Source: Enterocloster asparagiformis (GTDB taxonomy: Bacteria > Bacillota > Clostridia > Lachnospirales > Lachnospiraceae). Taken from it: DNA of 64,000 nt. The stretch covers positions 102,304 through 166,303 of the forward strand of contig JAGZSY010000017.1 of assembly GCA_018380885.1 (NCBI GenBank), read 5' to 3'. Made by a program: the position numbers and the translations under genes. The notes beneath the pieces are model-generated. The model was not told the origin of the DNA and did not search any database. It saw nothing but the letters and a program-made list of their open reading frames with translations. Positions 9,652-18,008 of the stretch are shown piece by piece. Positions within the stretch are counted from its first letter, which is position 1, and every line of letters starts with the position of its first letter.

Positions 9652-10712
9652 GCAAAATTGACGAGACGACAAGGGAATCCTGGATTCTCAGCACATTCCC
9701 GGAATGGGGGACCTGGCTGAACGAGGAGATCGGGGGAACGGACGTGGAGGCCGGCACCGTGGCCATGTGGTGGCTGGGCTGCACCGGAATCTGGTTAAAG
9801 ACACAGAATAACACCAATATCTGTATCGACGTGTGGTGCGGCACAGGAAAGCGCACCCAGGCCGATCCCTGGATCAAGCCGCAGCATCAGATGGCCAGGA
9901 TGAGCGGCGGGCGGAAGCTCCAGCCCAACCTGAGGGCGGTTCCGGCCGTGTTCGATCCCTTTGCCATTGACCAGGTGGACGCGGTGCTGTCCACCCACGA
10001 CCACAACGACCACATGGACATCAACGTGTGCGCCAGGGTGTTGAGCCACTGCGACAGCGGCGTTCCCTTCATTGGCCCCCGGGCGGTGGTGGAAAAGTGG
10101 GTGGACTGGGGCGTGCCGAGAGAGCGCTGCATCCCCGTGGCCCCCGGCGATGTAATCCAGGTCCGGGATATCAAAATCACGGCAGTGGAATCCTTTGACC
10201 GGACCGCCCTGATCACGGAGCCGCCCGCGGGCAGCCTGGAGGGCATCGCCTTGGATTTTATGGATCAGAAGGCGGTGAACTATGTAATTGAGACCCCTGG
10301 GGGAACGGTTTACCACAGCGGGGACTCCCACTATTCCAACTACTATGCCAAACACGGAAAGGACTATAGGATCGACGTGGCCTTCGGCTCCTTTGGGGAA
10401 AATCCCTGCGCAATCACGGACAAAATGACCTCCTGCGATATTCTGCGCATGGCGGAAGCGCTGCGCACAAAGGTGGTGATCCCCCTGCACTACGATATAT
10501 GGACGAATTTTCAGGCCGATCCGCTGGAAATCCTGCGGCTGTACGACGAGAAAAAGGATGTGCTGCAATACCGGTTCACGCCTTTTATCTGGCAGGTGGG
10601 CGGGAAATTCGTATACCCGGACGACCGGAATCTGCGCAGGTTTCACTACAACAGAGGGTTTGACGACTGCTTTTCAGCGGAGATCAACCTGCCCTACAAG
10701 AGTTTTCTGTAA
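9648..10712 (+). CDS. ulaG: L-ascorbate-6-phosphate lactonase (UlaG)
   Basis: A 354-residue metallo-beta-lactamase-fold hydrolase. It matches my recollection of E. coli UlaG along its length: [14 protein letters not shown] at the N-terminus, [13 protein letters not shown], the metal-binding motif [26 protein letters not shown], and the end [17 protein letters not shown]. UlaG opens the lactone ring of L-ascorbate 6-phosphate to 3-keto-L-gulonate 6-phosphate. Its ATG overlaps the stop of the kinase gene by 4 bases (ATGA), which indicates translational coupling and therefore a common pathway. No UlaABC phosphotransferase genes are visible in this window. Confidence 0.93.
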   Translation: MSKIDETTRESWILSTFPEWGTWLNEEIGGTDVEAGTVAMWWLGCTGIWLKTQNNTNICIDVWCGTGKRTQADPWIKPQHQMARMSGGRKLQPNLRAVPAVFDPFAIDQVDAVLSTHDHNDHMDINVCARVLSHCDSGVPFIGPRAVVEKWVDWGVPRERCIPVAPGDVIQVRDIKITAVESFDRTALITEPPAGSLEGIALDFMDQKAVNYVIETPGGTVYHSGDSHYSNYYAKHGKDYRIDVAFGSFGENPCAITDKMTSCDILRMAEALRTKVVIPLHYDIWTNFQADPLEILRLYDEKKDVLQYRFTPFIWQVGGKFVYPDDRNLRRFHYNRGFDDCFSAEINLPYKSFL

Positions 10713-10730
10713 ACGGAAACGGAGGGAAAC

Positions 10731-11789
10731 ATGAAAGTCAAAAAACGGGTTTTGGCCCATCTGACGAAATGCTACTGCGTCGCTCCACTGATCTACAAGG
10801 GTGAGAAGCACTATCTGGCGGCCTCGGAGAAGGATTTTCCCTGCCTGCTCTTTGACGGGCAGGGCAATCAGGCGGCCACGGTGTGGGAACATCCGGGAGG
10901 TACCATGTCGGCGGTGCAGATTCCCGGCGCAGACGGCGCGTTTCTGGCCACTCACCGCTTTTATTCCCCCAATGATTCCCGCGAAGCGTGTATTGTGATG
11001 GCGGTACCCGGGGAGGACGGGTGGAAGATCACCAGGCTGGCCCTGCTTCCCCATGTGCATCGGTTTGACATTCTGGATCGGGACGGCGTCCGCTATCTCA
11101 TCGCCTGCACCCTGTGCTCCGGGCGGGATTACAAGGACGACTGGTCCCACCCGGGAAAGATATACGGCTGCCGCCTTCCCGGGGACCTGGAGCACAAGGA
11201 CGGCACGTACCGGCTTCCCCTGGTGCCGATTAAGGAACAGCTGCTCAAAAACCACGGATATTCCCGGTGGCGGCGGAATAAAGTGGAGTGTGGGCTTATC
11301 ACCTCTGAGGAGGGGGTGTTCTGTGTCACGCCGCCGGAGCCGGGGCGGGAGGAGTGGGGGATAGAGCGGCTGTTAGACGTTCCGGTTTCCGACTGCGTGC
11401 CGGTGGATTTTGACGGCGACGGACTGGATGAGCTGCTGACGCTGTCGCCCTTCCACGGGGACACGGTGCGCATCTATCACCTGGACGGAGGAGGAGCCTA
11501 CCGGCAGGTCTACGAGCATCCGGACAAACTGCCCTTTGCCCACGGAATCTGCGGCGGCTTTTACCGGGAGACGGGGCAGGCCCTGGTGGGCTGCCGGCAG
11601 GGCGGCCGGGAGCTGCTGCGGTTCTACTGGAACCCGCGGACCGGCGGGTATGAGAGCCAGGTGCTGGACCGGGATGCGGGCTCGGCCAACGTGCTCTGGG
11701 ACGGCGATGTGATCCTCTCCGCCAACCGGGAGAGGGACGAGGTGGCCTGGTATGAAATCTGTGAGGAACGCTATGGGGAAAATGTATAA
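10731..11789 (+). CDS. Cytoplasmic propeller-like protein of unknown function (FG-GAP/VCBS-like)
   Basis: 352 residues without a signal peptide or membrane segment. The sequence looks like repeated four-strand beta units. One segment, VPVDFDGDGLDELLTLS, has the Asp-rich FG-GAP/VCBS loop that binds calcium in propellers. Others are HRFDILDRDGVRYLIAC and ANVLWDGDVILSANRERDE. The gene sits between ulaG and ulaE with 18-base spacing upstream and an overlap downstream, so it is expressed with them. I do not recognise a defined enzyme family. A lactonase- or isomerase-like role in the sugar-acid pathway is possible but only by context. Confidence 0.75.
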   Translation: MKVKKRVLAHLTKCYCVAPLIYKGEKHYLAASEKDFPCLLFDGQGNQAATVWEHPGGTMSAVQIPGADGAFLATHRFYSPNDSREACIVMAVPGEDGWKITRLALLPHVHRFDILDRDGVRYLIACTLCSGRDYKDDWSHPGKIYGCRLPGDLEHKDGTYRLPLVPIKEQLLKNHGYSRWRRNKVECGLITSEEGVFCVTPPEPGREEWGIERLLDVPVSDCVPVDFDGDGLDELLTLSPFHGDTVRIYHLDGGGAYRQVYEHPDKLPFAHGICGGFYRETGQALVGCRQGGRELLRFYWNPRTGGYESQVLDRDAGSANVLWDGDVILSANRERDEVAWYEICEERYGENV

Positions 11790-12699
11790 GCTGGGAGTGT
11801 ATGAAAAGGCTATGCCGGACACGCTGACCTGGGAGGAGCGCCTGGGCGCCGCGGGGGAGTGCGGGTTCGATTACGCGGAGATCAGCATCGACGAGACGGA
11901 CCGGCGGCTGGCGCGGCTGGATATGGACCGGGCCGGCCGGAGGGAACTGCTCAGGGCCATGGATCGCTCGGGCGTGCGGATCGAGAGCATGTGCCTGTCC
12001 GGACACAGGCGTTTCCCGCTGGGGAGCCTGGATGGGGACACGCGCCAAAGATCCCTGGCGATCCTGGAAAAGGCCGTGAATCTGTCCGCGGAGCTGGGAA
12101 TCCGGGTGATACAGATCGCCGGATACGACGTTTACTATGAGGCGGGAAACAGCGAGACCAGGAAATGGTTCGGGGAGAATCTGCGCCTCTGTGTGGAGCG
12201 GGCGGCCAGACAGGGGGTGACATTGGCCTTTGAAAATATGGAGACCCCCTTTATGGACACGGTGGAGAAGGCCATGGGCTGGGTGCATGAGATCGATTCC
12301 CCCTACCTTTGCGTTTACCCGGATACGGGAAATATGGTCAACGGCGCTTTGAAATCGGGGAAAGGGGCGGCGCTGGACCTGGAGGCGGGCAGGGGAAAGA
12401 TAGCGGCCGTTCATTTAAAGGAGGCTCTTCCGGGGAAATACCGGGAGGTTCCCTACGGGACGGGCTGCGTTCCCTTTGAGGCGCTGATCCGGCAGGCCTG
12501 GAGGATGGGAGTGCGGCGCTACCTGGCCGAGTTCTGGTGCAGAGGCGGGGACGGATGGATGAATGATATGCGGTTTGCGGCGGGGTTTTTCAAAAAAATT
12601 CTGGAAGCTGCGAGCCAAGAGGGGGAGAAAAGGCCCCAATATGGGCGGTCTGAGGATCGCGGCGATAAACATTGGGAACAGAGGGGGATAAAGTATTGA
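11773..12699 (+). CDS. ulaE: L-xylulose-5-phosphate 3-epimerase (UlaE)
   Basis: A 308-residue xylose-isomerase-like TIM barrel. Conserved stretches shared with UlaE/SgbU are LGVYEKAMP near the start, MCLSGHRRFPLGS, GIRVIQIAGYDVYY, AFENMETPFMDT (metal-ligand Glu), YPDTGNM, AVHLKE and AEFWC. The reaction is L-xylulose 5-phosphate to L-ribulose 5-phosphate, the third enzymatic step after ascorbate-6-phosphate ring opening and decarboxylation. The ATG at 11773 follows TGAGGA by 5 bases and lies inside the end of the preceding gene, so the two are coupled. The decarboxylase (UlaD) and 4-epimerase (UlaF) are not in this window. Confidence 0.9.
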   Translation: MGKMYKLGVYEKAMPDTLTWEERLGAAGECGFDYAEISIDETDRRLARLDMDRAGRRELLRAMDRSGVRIESMCLSGHRRFPLGSLDGDTRQRSLAILEKAVNLSAELGIRVIQIAGYDVYYEAGNSETRKWFGENLRLCVERAARQGVTLAFENMETPFMDTVEKAMGWVHEIDSPYLCVYPDTGNMVNGALKSGKGAALDLEAGRGKIAAVHLKEALPGKYREVPYGTGCVPFEALIRQAWRMGVRRYLAEFWCRGGDGWMNDMRFAAGFFKKILEAASQEGEKRPQYGRSEDRGDKHWEQRGIKY

Positions 12700-12890
12700 T
12701 TTTTCAACCGGATATCTGATATTATAGTTCTGTTGAAAACAATCGCCCGCAGACTGTGCCGGCGGCTGGAAAAACGCCGTTTCGCACCGCTGTCCCTGAA
12801 CGCTTTGTGACCGCCGCCGCGCCGCGATCACAAAACGTCCGGCGGCACAGCGATGTGAACCGTAACAATCATATACAAAGGAAAACAATC
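12700..12890. other. Intergenic region with possible promoter for the DeoR gene
   Basis: 191 bases without a gene. AT-rich sequence with TGATATTATAG near 12717-12727 could supply a -10 box. The rest is GC-rich. The regulator gene may therefore have its own promoter in addition to read-through from ulaE. Confidence 0.3.
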
Positions 12891-13670
12891 ATGAGAACTG
12901 TAAATAATAGCAGACGGCTTCAAGTTGCCAATTATGTTAAGCAGAAGGGGGAAGCCTCAGTTCAGGAACTGAGCGATTTTTTTGCAGTTTCTCCGCTGAC
13001 CATTCGCAGGGACTTGACTGCGCTGGAGCAGCAGCAGCTTCTTCTGCGATATCACGGCGGGGCTAAGGCTCTGGAGCATCTGGAAGAGCCGGATGACAAC
13101 GGAAACAACGTGTTTGAGCGAAAACGCGTTTCGCTGATGGAAGAGAAAAAGCGGATCGGGGAAAAGGCCTGTGAGTATCTTGAAAACGACGATATTATCT
13201 TTATGAACAGCGGAAGCACCGTGCTGTTTTTTCTGGAGGCAATCCGGGATAAGCATGTCACTGTGGTGACCAACAACGCCATGGCGCCCTTCTGCGCCAA
13301 GCAGCTGGGCGTGGAGCTCCTGAGCCTGGGCGGGAATTACATGGAGCGGGCGAAATCCTTTGTGGGCGAGATCACGGTGAATACCATCAATGGGATTTAC
13401 AGCAGCTGCGCGATTCTGGGGGTGAACGCCCTGGACCCGGAGCGGGGGATGACCACCTGGAATTACCCGGAGTGCGGCGTAAACGACGCCATGATCAACC
13501 ACACCAGGGGGAAGGTGATCCTTCTGGCCGACCACACGAAGATCGGCAAGGTGTCGAATTACGTGTCCTCATCCCTGGACAAGATCGATCTGATCATAAC
13601 GGACGACGGGTGCGATCCCAAATACGTGTCCGTTTTTAATGAGAAGGGCGTGGAGGTCATCGTGGTCTGA
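12891..13670 (+). CDS. DeoR/GlpR-family transcriptional regulator
   Basis: A 259-residue regulator. The N-terminal winged helix-turn-helix is EASVQELSDFFAVSPLTIRRDL followed by LLRYHGGA, the family hallmark. The C-terminal part is a sugar-phosphate-binding DeoRC domain (NSGSTVLFFLEAI, VTNNAMAPFCA, LADHTKIGKVS). The ATG at 12891 is preceded by AAAGGA at 8 bases and gives the standard length; upstream in-frame codons would add an unsupported tail. UlaR, which controls the ascorbate operon in enterobacteria, belongs to the same family. This protein therefore probably senses a phosphorylated pathway intermediate and regulates the operon 479-12699. Confidence 0.9.
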   Translation: MRTVNNSRRLQVANYVKQKGEASVQELSDFFAVSPLTIRRDLTALEQQQLLLRYHGGAKALEHLEEPDDNGNNVFERKRVSLMEEKKRIGEKACEYLENDDIIFMNSGSTVLFFLEAIRDKHVTVVTNNAMAPFCAKQLGVELLSLGGNYMERAKSFVGEITVNTINGIYSSCAILGVNALDPERGMTTWNYPECGVNDAMINHTRGKVILLADHTKIGKVSNYVSSSLDKIDLIITDDGCDPKYVSVFNEKGVEVIVV

Positions 13671-14055
13671 GGACCTTTAATCGCAGGCGAGAGCAAATGG
13701 GCACATGCTGCCCCCGGCGCGGAGCGCGGTCGAGACAAGCCGTTTTCTGCACCGGGGGTATTTTGAGTGTTGCTTTGCTCCGTTTTGCCGGAGGTGAGCC
13801 GGCGCGGCATCCCCCGGCGGGGAACGCATGATACCGGTCTGTTCCTTATATAATATCCATCGGGGCGGACTTTGCTTTTGCCGCTCCCCTGCCGGCGCCG
13901 GACAACGCCGTTTTCCCGTATCCGCCGGGGATGGAGGGAATGCCGCAAGGCTGAACAGAGTTTGATAACCATTGCGCGACAACAGCGGGTGCCGGCCGGA
14001 CCTGGGCCTGTACCCGCTGTTGTCTGCTTTTCTCCCGCTGTGCCCGGACGCGGCC
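13671..14055. other. Non-coding region with a 12-bp perfect hairpin between convergent genes
   Basis: About 385 GC-rich bases without a credible gene. ACAACAGCGGGT at 13979-13990 and ACCCGCTGTTGT at 14012-14023 are perfect inverted repeats with a 21-base loop, followed on the + strand by TGCTTTTCTC. It lies between the convergent DeoR and XRE genes and may serve as a terminator for either strand. Nothing else was recognised. Confidence 0.5.
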
Positions 14056-14586
14056 CTATTCCTGCTGCGCTCCGGGACCGGTGGCCAGGATTTCGATTTC
14101 CATGTAGGAGAGCACCTTGTTTTTGGCGTGCTCGGAGAGAAAATTGTAATAGTAGACTGCGATATAGCCGAACATGGGCGGTTTTTTGTAAAACTCGGAG
14201 GAGGGCAGCATCATATCCTGGGAGGAGCGGGTGGCCACCTCGATCTCCATGTAGGCGAATATGGTTGTTTTGGCGCTGTCCGGCAGCATATTGAAGTAAT
14301 TGACCAGCTGCTGGGGGTCTAAGGCGGCCAGCCCTCCCCTTTTGAGCTCGGTGTTCTTTTCCATATGGGCCTGGTGGCCGGCGTAATAGGTGCTCTCCAC
14401 AAAGGCATCCAGGGACAGCTGATAGTAGTTGCACAGGTCGATGATCACCTTGGCCGGTATCTCCATCAGCCCTTTTTCGTACCGGCCGATGGTGCTCTTT
14501 GTCTTCTGTACGATGGTGCCCAGCTCTTCCTGGCTCAGGTCGTTGTACTCCCGCACCATTTTTATTTTTTTTCCTAATTCAATCAT
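14056..14586 (-). CDS. XRE-family helix-turn-helix regulator
   Basis: A 176-residue protein. The N-terminal ~65 residues are a Cro/CI-type helix-turn-helix (LGKKIKMVREYNDLSQEELG, KSTIGRYEKGLMEIP). The C-terminal ~100 residues are an unassigned helical domain with AKTTIFAYMEIEVATRS and a repeated-looking AKNKVLSYMEIEILATG segment. The inner ATG at 14586 was chosen over the one at 14601 because GGATGGAG lies 7 bases ahead of it. It is divergent from the YfcC-like transporter, with two perfect palindromes between them, so it is a good candidate for their binding protein. Confidence 0.85.
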   Translation of the reverse strand: MIELGKKIKMVREYNDLSQEELGTIVQKTKSTIGRYEKGLMEIPAKVIIDLCNYYQLSLDAFVESTYYAGHQAHMEKNTELKRGGLAALDPQQLVNYFNMLPDSAKTTIFAYMEIEVATRSSQDMMLPSSEFYKKPPMFGYIAVYYYNFLSEHAKNKVLSYMEIEILATGPGAQQE

Positions 14587-14643
14587 ATGATCTCCATCCA
14601 AACCCCGTCAAGCGGAGCGTAATGTGCAATCGACTCCAAAAAG

Positions 14644-14657
14644 TTGCGTATACGCAA
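14644..14657. promoter_or_regulatory. Palindromic operator, copy 1
   Basis: TTGCGTATACGCAA is a perfect 14-base palindrome in the divergent region between the XRE gene and the transporter. It is identical to the copy 41 bases further on. Confidence 0.75.
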
Positions 14658-14676
14658 TAAAAAAGCGATAAATCCA

Positions 14677-14705
14677 TTGACAAATTGCGTATACGCAACT
14701 ATAAT
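14677..14705 (+). promoter_or_regulatory. Consensus sigma-A promoter for the YfcC-type transporter, with operator in the spacer
   Basis: A perfect -35 TTGACA (14677-14682), a 17-base spacer and a perfect -10 TATAAT (14700-14705). The second copy of the palindrome TTGCGTATACGCAA occupies 14685-14698, that is, the whole spacer, so its binding protein would block RNA polymerase. A fully consensus promoter that is covered by an operator implies tight repression. Confidence 0.85.
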
Positions 14706-14745
14706 GAAGAAAAAGCAATGTTTTTACTATAATATACCATAAAAG

Positions 14746-14759
14746 TTGCGAATACGAAA
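14746..14759. promoter_or_regulatory. Degenerate third operator copy
   Basis: TTGCGAATACGAAA matches the palindrome TTGCGTATACGCAA at 11 of 14 positions. It lies in the leader downstream of the promoter and may be an auxiliary, weaker site. Confidence 0.4.
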
Positions 14760-14871
14760 CTAAAAAACATATTTTACACAAAAATTTAACGGAAAGGCGG
14801 GTGACAGGGGATTTAAGAGGGGATACGGTTTCAGGAGAAAAGCATACAAATGATAATTTGGAGGGCAAACA

Positions 14872-16267
14872 ATGAAGCAAAAGGTAAAAGAGGGCGGAAA
14901 AAAGGGGATTTCCATCAATATGCTGGTGTTCATTTTAGGGATTCTGGTCTGTGCCAGCCTGCTGACCTACATCATTCCCGCGGGACAATTTGATGTGAAC
15001 CCGGATACAAAGGCGCTGATACCGGGGACCTACCACGGGGTGGAGCAAACGCCGGTTAATCTGTGGAAGGCGCTGCTGAACATTTTTACGGGCATGACCA
15101 ACTCGGCCAAGGTGATGAGCATAGTCATCTTTATGGGCGGTGCGCTGAAGGTGATCATCAGTACCGGCGCGGTGGAGGAATTTCTGAACTGGGCTATCTA
15201 CAAGCTGCAGAAGAAGGGGATTGCAGTGATCGTTCCGCTGATGGTGATCCTGTTCTCCATTCTGTCAGCCTACGGGGGGGAACGACTCGTTCTTCGCGTT
15301 CACCGTGATCGGGGTCGCGGTGGCGGCCAAGATGGGCCTGGACCCGATCGCGGGCATGGCTATGACCTACTTTGCCACCAGCGTCGGCTTTGCGGGAGCG
15401 CTAAAGGGCAGGACGCTGGTGGCCCAGGGGATTGCCGAGGTGCCCCTTTATTCGGGCGCAGGGTGGAGAACCGTGTGGCTGTTCGTGATCACCGGCCTGG
15501 CGGTGGCCTACGCGCTGTGGTACTGCTTCCGGGTCAAAAAGAACCCGGCAAGGACCTTTATGGACAACACGGACTGGATCGTGGGAGGGCCCCAGGGCGA
15601 TATCAAAAAGGAGCTGTTTAATCCCATGTCCCTGCTGGTAATCGTGATCACCGCGGGCGCATTTATCTTAAACGCGGTGATGGGCGTGATGAAGGGCTGG
15701 TCCTACCCGGAGCAGGTTGCGGTGCTGCTGATCGCCTCCACGGCCTGCGGGCTTCTGTATCGGAAGTCGCCCACGGAGATTGCGGAGTCATTCGCCAAGG
15801 GATGTCAATCCATGGGCTTTGTGGCCTTTATTATCGGTCTGGGCGGCGCGATCGCCTTGACCATGACCCAGGGAAATATCCTGCACACCATGGTCAACGC
15901 GGTGGCCACGCCGCTTATGCACGTGAATAAGGGCTTCGGAACCATCGCCATGTTCTGGTTTAACTGGTTGTTTAATTTCTTCATTATTTCCGGTTCCGGG
16001 CAGGCTGCGGTGGTGATGCCGGTGCTCAATCCCATCGCCGACGCGCTGAATATCCACCGGCAGGTTGCGGTCTCCGCTTTCGTCTACGGAGACGCGTACA
16101 CCAACATGCTGTTCCCCACCAGCGCGCAGCTTTTAGGGGCGCTGGCGATCGCGGGAGTTCCGCTGAAGAACTGGGTCAAGTTTGTATTTCCGTTTCTGGT
16201 CATCCTGTCGGTCCTGACGTCCGTATTTTTGTACTACCTGACCGTGATCGGCTGGACAGGAATGTAG
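14872..16267 (+). pseudogene. YfcC-family transporter, disrupted by +1 frameshift in a G7 run
   Basis: A multi-helix transporter of the YfcC / C4-dicarboxylate-like family, with MLVFILGILVCASLLTYIIP and PAGQFDVNPDT near the start. The first frame runs from 14872 past 15270 and then becomes nonsense-like. The second frame begins in effect at ~15281 and ends at 16267. With six instead of seven G at 15274-15280, the reading would continue YGGNDSFFAFTVIGVA and give an intact ~464-residue protein, the expected family length. So it is a single-base event in a homopolymer: a real mutation, a phase-variable switch or a sequence error. SD TTGGAGGG precedes the start. It is followed 13 bases later by an M20 amidohydrolase, as in p-aminobenzoyl-glutamate-like uptake pairs. 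Confidence 0.85.
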
Positions 16268-16280
16268 GAGGGAGAAGCCT

Positions 16281-17588
16281 ATGAAGATAGAAGAAATTTT
16301 AAAGCGCAGCGGGGAGATGCTGGACTACGCGGTGGAGATGCGCCGTCATTTTCACCGGCACCCGGAACCCACGTCCAGGGAATTTGAGACCATCCGCTTT
16401 TTGCGCGGCCAGCTGGATCAGATGGGGATTCCCTATGTCAATATTCCGGACGGGGGTATTCTGGCTGAAATCCGCAGTGGGAACCGGGGAACCGGCGGGA
16501 CGGAGTCCCACGTGCTCCTGCGGGCGGATTGCGACGCGCTGACCATGGAGGAGAATCCGGAAAATGGGCGGGGAGCGCGCTGCTGCCTCAGCGAGAACAG
16601 CGGCGTGGCCCATATGTGCGGCCACGACGGACATATGGCGATGCTTCTGGCCGCGGCAAAAATCTTGTCCGGGATTGTACCCGGGCTTGAGGCCGGAACG
16701 GTATATATTCTGTTTGAGCGCGGGGAGGAGGGCGGAAACTGTATTTACTACGTGATGAAATACATCGAGGCCCAGCGAATCCGTATCGACAGCTGCTTTG
16801 CCATCCATGTGGACCCGGATTTACCGACTGGGAAGTTCTGGATAAAGGAGGGGCCGAGCCATGCGGGGAATGTGAATTTTGAGATCGGCCTCACCGGCAG
16901 AGGCGGGCACGGCTCCAGGCCGGACCTGTCCAACAGCCCCGTTGACTGCTTTGTGTCCATTATGAACCAGTTGAAGGACGTGCGCATGAAATACATTTCC
17001 CCGGCTGATTTATTGACCTTCAATATCGGCTCCGTGCAGTGCGGCCAGAAGCGAAATATCGTGCCGGAGTATCTGGAATTCAAGGGTACGGCGCGGTTTT
17101 ACAACCAGGAGGCGGGGCGGATATTTAAGGAGAAATTGGACGCCATCGTCAAATCCAACGCCATTTTATACAGCTGCCAGCCGGAATACAAGGTGTTTTC
17201 CGGGCCCAGCCTGCCCCTGATCAACAACGGGGAGGCTGCGGCAGTCGCGGCGGAGGCGGTGACGGCGCTGTTCGGGGAAGATTGCCTCACCGAGGGGGAG
17301 CTGGGCTTGGGATCGGAGAGCTTTTCCACCCTGGCAGCCTATTATCCCAGCGTCATGGCACGGCTGGGGGTGCGAAACGAGGCGCTGGGAATGACCGCTG
17401 ATCTGCACAATCCACATTTCGACCTGGACGAGGAAGCGATGAGATACGGAATCGCCGCCCACGCGGCCTACGCGCTGTCCTATCTGGAGCGCAGCCCCAT
17501 CATCCCCTTTAAGCCCTTTAGGGGGACGGCGGACGAACTTTTAAAATTGATGAACCGGCCGGTTCCGAAGCGATACGACAAACCGTGA
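16281..17588 (+). CDS. M20-family (M20D) amidohydrolase / aminoacylase
   Basis: A 435-residue metallopeptidase-fold amidohydrolase. It has the N-terminal MRRHFHRHPEP motif, a metal-site stretch LRADCDAL then HMCGHDGHMA (Cys/His ligands as in M20D), FERGEEGGN with the catalytic Glu, AIHVDPDLPTGKF, and a late His in LHNPHFDLDEE. Family members hydrolyse N-acyl or N-aminobenzoyl amino acids in the cytoplasm. Its position 13 bases after a transporter gene suggests that it cleaves the imported conjugate. The length is slightly above the usual ~400 because of a C-terminal extension. Confidence 0.88.
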   Translation: MKIEEILKRSGEMLDYAVEMRRHFHRHPEPTSREFETIRFLRGQLDQMGIPYVNIPDGGILAEIRSGNRGTGGTESHVLLRADCDALTMEENPENGRGARCCLSENSGVAHMCGHDGHMAMLLAAAKILSGIVPGLEAGTVYILFERGEEGGNCIYYVMKYIEAQRIRIDSCFAIHVDPDLPTGKFWIKEGPSHAGNVNFEIGLTGRGGHGSRPDLSNSPVDCFVSIMNQLKDVRMKYISPADLLTFNIGSVQCGQKRNIVPEYLEFKGTARFYNQEAGRIFKEKLDAIVKSNAILYSCQPEYKVFSGPSLPLINNGEAAAVAAEAVTALFGEDCLTEGELGLGSESFSTLAAYYPSVMARLGVRNEALGMTADLHNPHFDLDEEAMRYGIAAHAAYALSYLERSPIIPFKPFRGTADELLKLMNRPVPKRYDKP

Positions 17589-17593
17589 GGACC

Positions 17594-17650
17594 GGCGCTA
17601 CAAAGGAGGCCTGCGGCAGTTACTGCGCCGCAGGCCTCCTTTGTAGCGCC
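17594..17650 (+). terminator. Perfect 24-bp inverted repeat after the amidohydrolase gene
   Basis: Positions 17594-17617 and 17627-17650 are exact reverse complements (beginning GGCGCTACAAAGG, ending CCTTTGTAGCGCC) around a 9-base loop. It starts 6 bases after the stop codon. No T-run follows, which is atypical for an intrinsic terminator. Position and stability still make transcription termination or 3'-end protection the likely role. Confidence 0.6.
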
Positions 17651-18008
17651 GCGTTAAAAAAATGTAAATACTTACAATGAGATTGGCAAAACCAGGCCCG
17701 GCGACGGCGCGGCGTTTACCCGCGATTATTAAAAGCGGAAGAGTGCTGAAACTAATGTAATCGCATATACGAACTGCTGACGGATATGTGAAAATGACAG
17801 AAAATGAAAGTACTTACAAGCATTTTTACTGCAAAATTAATGCAATTTTTCTAGTATTTCGCAGAAAAACCCTTTACTCATTCCGCTTTTGTGATATAAT
17901 GAACGAGGTGGACGGACAGGCAGATACATTAGCTCCGTCCGATTTTAAGATAGGCACAAAACAGACGTAGAAAGCCAATCTACAAGAAACATGAGGAGGA
18001 ATTAACTT
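17651..18008. promoter_or_regulatory. ppdK upstream regulatory region with repeats, promoter and leader hairpin
   Basis: AT-rich, 358 bases, with no credible gene. A promoter is read as -35 TTTACT (17873-17878), a 16-base spacer and -10 TATAAT (17895-17900). Two near-identical boxes, TGTAAATACTTACAA (17663-17677) and TGAAAGTACTTACAA (17805-17819), match at 13 of 15 positions and may be regulator sites. In the leader, GGACGGA (17910-17916) pairs with TCCGTCC (17934-17940), followed by GATTTT. The gene's ribosome binding site is GAGGAGG. Confidence 0.6.

Noticed and set aside
14872..16267. Programmed ribosomal frameshift in the YfcC-type gene
   Set aside because: A +1 shift would be required and the site lacks a known +1 slippery/stop context. 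A homopolymer indel is the simpler explanation.
17788..17970. 60-codon frame upstream of ppdK
   Set aside because: It has no ribosome binding site and contains the ppdK promoter and leader hairpin.
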